From Streptosporangiaceae bacterium (GTDB taxonomy: Bacteria; Actinomycetota; Actinomycetes; Streptosporangiales; Streptosporangiaceae): a DNA stretch of 40,980 nt. The stretch is taken from positions 1 through 40,980 of the forward strand of contig JAFAZE010000136.1 in assembly GCA_019239975.1 (NCBI GenBank). Reading direction: 5' to 3'. The notes under the pieces are model-generated. The model saw only the letters and a list, made by a program, of their open reading frames with translations, did no database searches and had not been told where the DNA came from. The position numbers were made by a program, and so were the translations under genes. Positions 34,173-39,864 of the stretch are shown here, in pieces (position 1 is the first letter of the stretch; each line of letters opens with the position of its first letter).

Positions 34173-34580
34173 TCAGGCCGGGCTGGACACCGGAAGGCCG
34201 GCTTGCTTGGCGGCGTCGACCAGCCGCTGATCGTAGGCAACGAAGGCGGCCAGCGCCCGGCCGAGGCTCAGCGCTGCCGCCGTATGCAGCGCGTCCAGCG
34301 ACCTGAGCCGGACACCCGGCGCCAGCGTTCCAGCGCGATCGCAAAGCTCACGTGACAGCCGGATGAGAGCGCAGTCCGCCAGCCATTCCTCCGCTTCCCG
34401 CCGGGAACCCGGGCCTGCCCCGGCGGCTTCCAGCGCCCGGCGAAGTTCGCAACGGGTCAGGTCGGACGTGAGCACAAGGGCAGATCCCCGGCCCGCCAGC
34501 CATTGATCCAGGGCAGCCGATTCGGGCTCTTGCTTGAAGAGCTTGACGGCAGCCGACGTATCCAGGTAAAGCGCCTCCAT
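34173..34580 (-). CDS. PIN-domain toxin (VapC-type), partner of a Phd-like antitoxin
   Basis: 135 residues, ATG 34580. PIN motifs: ALYLDTSAAVKLFKQEPES (first Asp), RCELRRALEAAG (Glu), LRSLDALHTAAALSLG (Asp) and FVAYDQRLVDAA (Asp). Metal-dependent RNase expected. The start lies inside the antitoxin frame: the two overlap by 124 bp, far more than the usual 1-4 bp. It is convergent with the preceding VapC gene, 40 bp apart. Confidence 0.9.
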   Translation of the reverse strand: MEALYLDTSAAVKLFKQEPESAALDQWLAGRGSALVLTSDLTRCELRRALEAAGAGPGSRREAEEWLADCALIRLSRELCDRAGTLAPGVRLRSLDALHTAAALSLGRALAAFVAYDQRLVDAAKQAGLPVSSPA

Positions 34581-34897
34581 AAGCGCTCGTCAGCCCGGAG
34601 CTCGGCGAGAGCGTCACTCGCAGGCCGAGCGCCTGGATCCGTCGTGGGCTCCGGCGTTATGCGGGCAACCTGGGCGGCGCTGCGGGCATGCGCAAGATCC
34701 CCGGCATCGAGTATCCCATCCGCGATCGCCTGGTTGATCGCCTCATCGCCAGGTTCCGGCGGCAGCAGCCGCCCCACCGTCCGGCCGTGCCGGGTGATGA
34801 TGTAGCTCGTCCCATGCTCAACGCGTGTCATCACATCCGCCGCGTTCCGCTGGAGATCACGGATGGTGAGCGTGTTGTCAGACGCCTTCTCCCTCAT
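34457..34897 (-). CDS. Phd/YefM-type antitoxin with apparent stop-loss extension
   Basis: 146 residues, ATG 34897. Phd fold: LTIRDLQRNAADVMTRVEHGTSYIITRHGRTVGRLLP, then a helical tail to ALAELRADER (residue 105). Codon 106 is TTA, spanning the point where the downstream toxin ATG begins; a TGA there (one base change) would give the usual overlap of antitoxin stop and toxin start. The extra 40 residues are simply the toxin 5' end read in another frame (RRLPSSSSSKSPNRLPW...). The first 105 residues should still bind DNA and toxin. Three TGTCnGACA-like sites at the promoter suggest autoregulation. The start ATG overlaps one of them, which fits a leaderless transcript. Confidence 0.82.
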   Translation of the reverse strand: MREKASDNTLTIRDLQRNAADVMTRVEHGTSYIITRHGRTVGRLLPPEPGDEAINQAIADGILDAGDLAHARSAAQVARITPEPTTDPGARPASDALAELRADERLWRRFTWIRRLPSSSSSKSPNRLPWINGWRAGDLPLCSRPT

Positions 34898-34925
34898 GTC
34901 GGACAGTCTAACGGAATGTCTGACA
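34876..34925 (-). promoter_or_regulatory. Tandem operators of the Phd/PIN module
   Basis: Two perfect 9-bp palindromes TGTCGGACA (34897-34905) and TGTCTGACA (34917-34925) lie 20 bp apart centre to centre, and an 8-of-9 match TGTCAGACG (34876-34884) lies 21 bp further into the gene. The two-turn spacing puts all sites on one face of the helix, as expected for cooperative binding by antitoxin dimers. Confidence 0.65.
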
Positions 34926-34999
34926 AAGCGTTCGCATCAGGGCCTGTCCGGCAGGAGCGGCGTGGGCGTGGGCCGGCAGCTGAGCACATCGACGATCGC

Positions 35000-35203
35000 C
35001 GCGGCCGGACGGCCGTGCTGCTGTAAGACCTCGAGGACATCAACGTCGTACTTCTGGCAGGCTTGATGGCGACTTCCCAGATCGTGGCGGCACTGACGTA
35101 GATGTCCGGCTCGTGATCAAGCCGCTCCTTGACGTCGCCAGCGAGCGTGGGGGTCATCGGTGAGCCACCACGGCACCACATGGGTATCCAGCAACAGGCT
35201 CAC
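35000..35203 (-). pseudogene. Decayed PIN toxin (VapC-type)
   Basis: Minus strand, GTG 35203: SLLLDTHVVPWWLTDDP, then a one-base shift in a run of five C, TLAGDVKERLDHEPDIYVSAATIWEVAIK, then a second shift, and KYDVDVLEVLQQHG before similarity ends at about 35010. These are the first two-thirds of a VapC of the 'LLLDTHvvlWwl...sAatiWEiaIK' type. At least two frameshifts and loss of the C-terminal acidic residues make it inactive. Confidence 0.8.
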
Positions 35204-35342
35204 GGCATCGCGCCGAAGTCGCGCGCGATGGCGTCATTCACCTCGGCGGAGTCCCAGTCCGCGGCGAGGACCAGCTTGCCGCGCAGTGAACCGCGGCCAC
35301 GCCGGCTGACCTGGCGGGTCAGCCGGACGATCTTCGCCACCG
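35200..35342 (-). pseudogene. Decayed antitoxin, C-terminal part
   Basis: On the minus strand VAKIVRLTRQVSRRGRGSL then RGKLVLAADWDSAEVNDAIARDF and a TGA at 35202-35200 that overlaps the toxin GTG by 4 bp. This is the C-terminal half of a Phd/VapB-type antitoxin ('kPVAkivrl...GsLrGkl.ia.DfD'). The N-terminal DNA-binding half is gone; upstream DNA turns into the MerR remnant promoter. Partner of the decayed VapC. Confidence 0.7.
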
Positions 35343-35440
35343 GGGGATGGGTGGCGGCCGGCCGCCTTGACTCTCACCTTTGGGGGAGCCCGCACGCTCA
35401 TCTTGCCGGGCCGGACCGGCCCGGCGACGAGGGAGTCAGC

Positions 35441-35870
35441 GTGGAAGAGATCGGTACCGGAGAGTTCGCGCGGCGGTCCCGCCCTGTCACTGAAGGCGCT
35501 GCGCCTCTACGACGAACGCGGGGTGCTGGTGCCCGCACGCGCCGGTCAGGCGTCTGGCTATCGCTACTACGGCACAGCCCAGCTGGAGGAGGCGCGCCTT
35601 GTCGTGATGCTGCGCCAGTTGCAGTTGCCGCTCGCGGCGGTCAAGGAGCTGCTCGCGTGCGATCCGGCCGGTGCGGCGGCGCGGATCGCTGAGCATTGGC
35701 GTGACGCCGAAAAGGCGCACGGCGCGCGGCGTGATCTAGCCGGCTACCTCGTCAGCCGACTGCGGGGAAAGAGGCCTGTCATGTACGAAGCCCGAACGGC
35801 GCCGGGAAGCCAAACCTCGGAAAATGACACTTCTTTCGCGGAATCGCTGCTAGGCGCCGCTTGTCCTTGA
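35441..35870 (+). pseudogene. Frameshifted, truncated MerR-family regulator
   Basis: GTG 35441 after GAGGGA starts EEIGTGEFARRSR in one frame; one extra C near 35482-35484 moves the true sequence into the next frame, which continues LSLKALRLYDERGVLVPARAGQASGYRYYGTAQLEEARLVVMLRQLQLPLAAVKELLACDP and a dimerisation helix. At RPVMYEARTAPG, where the GyrI-like effector-binding domain of BmrR/TipA-type proteins should begin, similarity stops and a TGA comes at 35868. The gene thus lacks about 140 C-terminal residues and is frameshifted in the recognition domain. Unless the frameshift is a sequencing error, it is dead. Confidence 0.75.
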
Positions 35871-35978
35871 TCTGGCCCTGGCCGGTTGTCCGGTCACGGT
35901 AGCCGAAGGCTCTCCGGGTCTGGGGTCCCGACGGCTCTGCTACTGGTTCGTCATTGAGCCAAGGCGAATAATGACGCT

Positions 35979-36512
35979 ATGTCCTTCCCCGACGCGCTGG
36001 GGCTTATGTGTAGCGTTGTGGGCACGCTTGCCGGCGTTATCGGAACGGTCGTAGCCGTCCTGCAGTACAGGTCGAGCCGCCAGGTCGGCGCCAGGCGCTC
36101 AGGTTCGGCGAAAATCACCAGCTTCGCACCGGCCGTGCACACCCGCGCCACAAGCATTACCGATCCAACCGGCTTTGAATACGAGGAACTCTATCTGGCC
36201 GTGCGCAGCTGGATCGTTACCGGCGCGATCGGGGCCTTCGTCTCCCTCGCTGGCGCCGTCATCGGGTTCAACCTGTCGGCATCGGCTGTGCGTCACCATC
36301 CTGTGGGCGTCTACCTCCTGCTTCCGCTGGCCATCATCGGCGTTATCGTGATCCTGGGGGCAGGGTGGACAAGTGGGAAGGCACTTGTCTATGGTTACTA
36401 TGCCCTGGCGGCGCTCGCGTTGATCGGCATTGCTGCCGGATGTTGCACCCTGGGGTCCGCCGCGGCTCTCATCAGTCACTTCCACGCGCTGCACGCTGAC
36501 GGCTTCGCGTGA
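35979..36512 (+). CDS. Hypothetical membrane protein, 177 residues
   Basis: ATG 35979. Helix 1 is MCSVVGTLAGVIGTVVAVLQY; then a basic cytoplasmic loop (RSSRQVGARRSGSAKITS), and after SWIV three more long helices: GAIGAFVSLAGAVIGFNLSA, VYLLLPLAIIGVIVILGAGW and GYYALAALALIGIAAGCCTLGSAAALI. No signal peptide cleavage site or known motif. The coding quality is lower than its neighbours (less GC at third positions), which may point to transfer. It may be an orphan. A strong hairpin follows before the convergent radical SAM gene. The family is not recognised. Confidence 0.65.
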   Translation: MSFPDALGLMCSVVGTLAGVIGTVVAVLQYRSSRQVGARRSGSAKITSFAPAVHTRATSITDPTGFEYEELYLAVRSWIVTGAIGAFVSLAGAVIGFNLSASAVRHHPVGVYLLLPLAIIGVIVILGAGWTSGKALVYGYYALAALALIGIAAGCCTLGSAAALISHFHALHADGFA

Positions 36513-36538
36513 TCGCTTCGGCGGCGAACTGGAGCAAT

Positions 36539-36565
36539 GCCGAGGCGAAACTCGCCCGCCTCGGC
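36539..36565. terminator. Bidirectional hairpin between convergent genes
   Basis: Perfect 9-bp stem GCCGAGGCG/CGCCTCGGC with a 9-nt loop in the 90-bp gap between the membrane protein gene and the radical SAM gene. Confidence 0.7.
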
Positions 36566-36602
36566 GCCCGCGCAGAAGGCCCAAGAGCCGGACGCAACGC
36601 GC

Positions 36603-37730
36603 TCACCGGGGCAGCAGGCCCTCCTGGTCCTGGAGACGGTCGAGCCACAGGTAACGCGCCGACTGCGGCCCCGGGTGGACTCCCAGGCCGGTGGCGTCGC
36701 CGTAGCAGGCGGCCAGCTCGGCGGGCCCGGGATGCGGGCGCGCGCCGAACCACAGGACGTCGTCGGGCTCGCGGCCGCGGGCCAGGGCGCGGCCGAGCAC
36801 CGTGGCGATGCCGTCGGTGCGCAGGTTGCCGTGCCGGGTCCGGTACAGGCCGGCCAGGCCGGAGTGGACGTCGAGGTTGGGACGGCATATCAGGGCGAGC
36901 TCGCCGGGGGCGGGGTCCGGGATGTCCGGCCAGTCGCCGGCCAGGGCCTGCCGCACGTAGGCGGCCTCGGTGCGGGTTTCCAGGCCGGCCCACCGGTCAG
37001 GGAAAGCCGTCATATCGGCGATACGGCCGCTGACCGGCTGCAGCTGCGGGAGGGTGGGGCGGAGCCGTTCGTTCCGCCGGGACCGGGGGGTCGGGAGGTA
37101 GCCCGCGGTCTCGAAGGACTTGCCCGCGTCAACCAGTCCCCGCACGGTGGCGGTCAGTTCGCCGAGCTGAGGCAGGCTCTCGGTGGTAAGGAAGATGTTG
37201 CAGCCGGCCGATAGTCCCATCGCATGCGCGCGCTCGATGGCCAGGCAGGTCTCGGCGAAAGCGCCGCGGCGGTTCACCTGCCGGTCATGGACCTCGCCGG
37301 TGCCGTGGAAGGCGACCCAGAGGTTGACCGTGCCGGTGGCCGCGGCGGCATCCAGCACGCCGCGCCAGTCCCCGCGGACCGCCAGCGGCACCCCGGTGGT
37401 GGGCCACGGCTCGAACATCGTCCCCGCGCACCCCTGCCCGGCCGCCCCGGCCGCGGAGGCGCTGTGGGAGTTGAACAGCCCGAACAGCCGGGCCGCGTCC
37501 GGGTGGGCGGCCAGCTCATGCATCGGGTAGGCGTCAAAGCCCAGGCCGCGGCCGTCACAGAAGCGGTGCGCGCCGTCCAGCACCCACTCGACATCGGCCA
37601 GCGGCATCATCCCGTACCCAGTTCCCTGCGCCCAGCAGTGGCGGCACACCGTGGGACAGCCGGCGACCTCCATGCACAGGTACACCAGCGCGACCGTGCC
37701 CTGGTCGCCGGCGGCTGCGCCTTCACTCAC
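36603..37730 (-). CDS. Radical SAM protein of unknown function
   Basis: 375 residues, GTG 37730. Canonical C-x3-C-x2-C cluster motif at Cys25, Cys29 and Cys32 (GCPTVCRHCWAQG) binds a [4Fe-4S] cluster that cleaves S-adenosylmethionine to a 5'-deoxyadenosyl radical. Barrel strands follow: GLGFDAYPMHEL, VPLAVRGDW, TVNLWVAFHGTGEVHD, GLSAGCNIFLTTE. The C-terminal ~130 residues (AYVRQALAGDWPD, ELALICRPNLDVHSGLAGLYRTRHGNL, DVLWFGARPH) lack the multi-Cys SPASM cluster but are similarly placed to a substrate-binding extension. A possible 30-residue peptide frame ends 10 bp upstream, and an Fe/2OG dioxygenase is divergent. Substrate unknown. Confidence 0.82.
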   Translation of the reverse strand: MSEGAAAGDQGTVALVYLCMEVAGCPTVCRHCWAQGTGYGMMPLADVEWVLDGAHRFCDGRGLGFDAYPMHELAAHPDAARLFGLFNSHSASAAGAAGQGCAGTMFEPWPTTGVPLAVRGDWRGVLDAAAATGTVNLWVAFHGTGEVHDRQVNRRGAFAETCLAIERAHAMGLSAGCNIFLTTESLPQLGELTATVRGLVDAGKSFETAGYLPTPRSRRNERLRPTLPQLQPVSGRIADMTAFPDRWAGLETRTEAAYVRQALAGDWPDIPDPAPGELALICRPNLDVHSGLAGLYRTRHGNLRTDGIATVLGRALARGREPDDVLWFGARPHPGPAELAACYGDATGLGVHPGPQSARYLWLDRLQDQEGLLPR

Positions 37731-37740
37731 CGTCTCATCA

Positions 37741-37833
37741 TCACCCCGCCGGCTCCGGCTCCAGAACTGGTTTTTGCGGCACAGGGGCGTTCGGCGACGA
37801 GGGTACCGGCGTCCTCGCCGCCGCGACAGTCAT
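37741..37833 (-). CDS. Possible 30-residue peptide upstream of the radical SAM gene
   Basis: ATG 37833 to TGA 37741 on the minus strand, 10 bp before the radical SAM start. Sequence begins MTVAAARTPVPSS and ends PQKPVLEPEPAG: proline-rich, no cysteine, no clear ribosome binding site. Its position is where precursors of radical SAM-modified peptides (RiPPs) commonly sit, which is the only reason to list it. The frame is also part of a longer open frame extending upstream, so chance is a real alternative. Confidence 0.25.
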   Translation of the reverse strand: MTVAAARTPVPSSPNAPVPQKPVLEPEPAG

Positions 37834-38089
37834 GTCCGTGCGGGGTGATGCCACCGCCCGTTCGGTAACAATCAAGACGGCGGCGGGGCGGGAGCGGAAG
37901 CTGGCGTACGGCGCGCGGAGCCAGGCGGGTTCGTCCGTCCCGGGTATCCTGTCGGCATGCGCCTCGCTTGAATGTGCTGACCTTGCGCCGTTCGCCGTGT
38001 CCCGTGTGCGACGGTGCGCGGCCGGGCTCCTCCGGCCGGGACAGTCATCCCGAAACCGTCCCGGTAACCGTTCTGGAGGAGGAACCCTT

Positions 38090-38932
38090 ATGCTCACCGC
38101 CGCTCAGGCCGGCCATTTCACCACGTTCGGCTTCGTCGTGCTCCGCGGCTTTCTCGCCGACCGCGTCGCCGCGCTTCGCGCCGAGGTGGACGCGGCGATC
38201 CGCGACGCCTACGCCGCGACCTACGACGAGCGGGTCATCGACGGGATCAGCGGCCACTACCTGCCGATGGCTTCCCGGCTCACCCCGGTCAGCGGGTCGC
38301 TGGTCTGCGACGACCCGCGCTTCATCGACGCCGCGCAGCAGTTGCTCGGCGGCCCGGTCATTCCCGAGTGCCCCGAAGGTGTCCTGTACTTCTTCGAGGC
38401 CGGCTGGCACACCGACGACGGTACCGGCGTGCGCGGAGTGAAGTTCGCCGCTTACTTCGACGAGCTCGCCGCCGCTAACGGGGCGCTGCGGCTGGTGCCC
38501 GGCTCGCACCATCCGCAGACGCACGCCCGGCTGGCCACCCGCGAACGCCGCCAGCCGCCCGTCCGCACCGGCGCCGGCGTCGGCACCGGCGCCTGCCGGG
38601 CGAGCCTTCCCGGTTACGTCGCGGACACCGTGCCGGGCGACGTGATCGCCTTCGACCTGCACACCTGGCACGCGAGCTTCGGCGGCCGGGACCGGCTGGC
38701 CTGGACCGCGGTCTACCAGCGGTGCCCGGAAACCGCCGCGGAACGGGACCGGACGCTGCGGTCGGTGCATGACAGCTTCGAGCAGGCGTTCCGCGGCTTC
38801 GACCGCGGCCGCTACCCGGTGTGGCGGGACTGGCTCGACGGCGCCGCCGCGCACGCCTGCCGGGGACCGGTGATCGAGAGGATGCGGCAAGCCGGGGTGC
38901 TGGGCCTGCCCGGCGCCCGGGACGGCTGGTGA
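38090..38932 (+). CDS. Phytanoyl-CoA dioxygenase (PhyH) family Fe(II)/2-oxoglutarate oxygenase
   Basis: 280 residues. ATG 38090 follows GGAGGAGG closely; the frame is open for 86 codons upstream but that part is not protein-like. Double-stranded beta-helix residues: H-x-D iron ligands His107 and Asp109 (AGWHTDDGTGV), distal His in DLHTWHASFGG (His194 or His191) and 2-oxoglutarate-binding Arg202. Start motif FTTFGFVVLRGFLADRVAALRAEVD and LRLVPGSHH are typical of PhyH. Such enzymes hydroxylate or halogenate diverse small molecules using O2, including natural product and osmolyte (ectoine) intermediates. The substrate is unknown; divergent from the radical SAM gene with a shared 360-bp upstream region. 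Confidence 0.87.
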   Translation: MLTAAQAGHFTTFGFVVLRGFLADRVAALRAEVDAAIRDAYAATYDERVIDGISGHYLPMASRLTPVSGSLVCDDPRFIDAAQQLLGGPVIPECPEGVLYFFEAGWHTDDGTGVRGVKFAAYFDELAAANGALRLVPGSHHPQTHARLATRERRQPPVRTGAGVGTGACRASLPGYVADTVPGDVIAFDLHTWHASFGGRDRLAWTAVYQRCPETAAERDRTLRSVHDSFEQAFRGFDRGRYPVWRDWLDGAAAHACRGPVIERMRQAGVLGLPGARDGW

Positions 38933-38942
38933 GCGCCGGGCA

Positions 38943-38960
38943 CCGGCCCGCCAGGGCCGG
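38943..38960. terminator. Hairpin between convergent genes
   Basis: Perfect 7-bp stem CCGGCCC/GGGCCGG with a GCCA loop, 10 bp after the dioxygenase stop and 20 bp before the end of the minus-strand membrane gene. Confidence 0.6.
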
Positions 38961-38979
38961 AGACGTTCCGGTCTGTGCA

Positions 38980-39513
38980 TCAGGCGGCGGCGACCGCGGA
39001 CCGGGCCGGCGCGGCCGGAAGCCGGGCGGCACGGGCGTACAGCCCCAGCGTCCGGACCAGCACCATCGTGATCGCCATGAAGATCAGGCCGTCGGTGATC
39101 GCCGCGCCGGTGACCTGGTGGGCGGCGCACCACTGGGCCAGCTGGACCGGGAACCAGTTCGAGGCGCCATAGGAGAACGCCGCGCGGGCGCCCACGATGA
39201 CCGTCCACGCGATCGCGTACGGAAAGCCTGCCGCACTGACCGGCTTGCCGGTCTCCGGGCTGCGGTAGACCCGCATCATCGTGGTGATGACCAGGCCGCA
39301 CAGCAGGCCGGCCGCGATGCCGCCCAGCTCGGTCAGCAGGCCGTTGCCGTGGGTGACCGGCCGGTCCAGGAACAGCGGGACGACCGCGGCGATCGCGACC
39401 AGGGGCCGCAGGACCCGCGCCGGGCCGATCTTGCGGTGCGGGCCGAGGTCGCCCTCCAGCACCGCGATCAGGACCGCGCCGTTGATGAGCATCGCGTCGG
39501 TAAGGGGAGACAT
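38980..39513 (-). CDS. Hypothetical membrane protein, 177 residues
   Basis: ATG 39513 is chosen for the AAGGAG upstream and the direct start of the first helix (SPLTDAMLINGAVLIAVLEGDLG). Further helices: VLRPLVAIAAVVPLFLD, LTELGGIAAGLLCGLVITTMM, FPYAIAWTVIVGARAAFSYGA and TDGLIFMAITMVLVRTLGLYARAARL, giving about five to six. No catalytic motif seen. Similar membrane proteins occur beside two-component systems in actinomycetes, and a sensor kinase gene is divergent here, so a regulatory link is plausible (inference). The family is not recognised. Confidence 0.78.
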   Translation of the reverse strand: MSPLTDAMLINGAVLIAVLEGDLGPHRKIGPARVLRPLVAIAAVVPLFLDRPVTHGNGLLTELGGIAAGLLCGLVITTMMRVYRSPETGKPVSAAGFPYAIAWTVIVGARAAFSYGASNWFPVQLAQWCAAHQVTGAAITDGLIFMAITMVLVRTLGLYARAARLPAAPARSAVAAA

Positions 39514-39597
39514 CGCCTTGCTCCTTCTCGTGTCGGGGGATGTCACCACCATCGCCGGAGCACCCCCGCCGGGGCGTCGGAGCACGGTTTGGCCCCC

Positions 39598-39662
39598 GGT
39601 ACCAGAAGCGGCCCGGTGGTTCTCAACCCCGAACTGGTACCGCGGGCCGGCGCGGTGGTACC
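39598..39662 (+). promoter_or_regulatory. Repeated GGTACC sites upstream of the sensor kinase
   Basis: GGTACC occurs at 39598-39603, 39636-39641 and 39657-39662. The last two are flanked similarly (ACTGGTACCGC, GGTGGTACCGG) and are 21 bp apart centre to centre. They lie between divergent membrane and kinase transcription units and are candidate response-regulator sites. No promoter was assigned. Confidence 0.4.
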
Positions 39663-39719
39663 GGCTTCGTCCGTAGCGTCGGAACCAGTCGTTCAGCGGA
39701 CTGTTAAGGAGCGTGTACC

Positions 39720-39860
39720 GTGTCCCGGCTGGAAATCCTCGCCGTCATCGCGTCCCGTGCCATGCTGGCCGGCATCCCGTTCGCCCAGGAGAAGGACGGC
39801 AGCACGTTCCTGTCCGGAGCGTTCAGCGCCGCGGGCCATGACCGGTCGGCGCGATACTGA
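39720..39860 (+). CDS. Possible small protein, 46 residues
   Basis: GTG 39720, 8 bp after AAGGAG. The product begins MSRLEILAVIASRAMLAGIPFAQEKDG and ends SAAGHDRSARY. The stop is 4 bp before the sensor kinase ATG, so it could be a leader peptide or small partner of the kinase. Ribosome binding site and spacing are good; no family or second homologue is known to me. Confidence 0.4.
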   Translation: MSRLEILAVIASRAMLAGIPFAQEKDGSTFLSGAFSAAGHDRSARY

Positions 39861-39864
39861 ACCC

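Noticed and set aside
37957..37980. Tiny ATG frames (four codons, then ATGTGCTGA) upstream of the dioxygenase, considered as a cysteine attenuator
   Set aside because: Too short, no terminator/antiterminator structure seen, and the gene has no link to cysteine.
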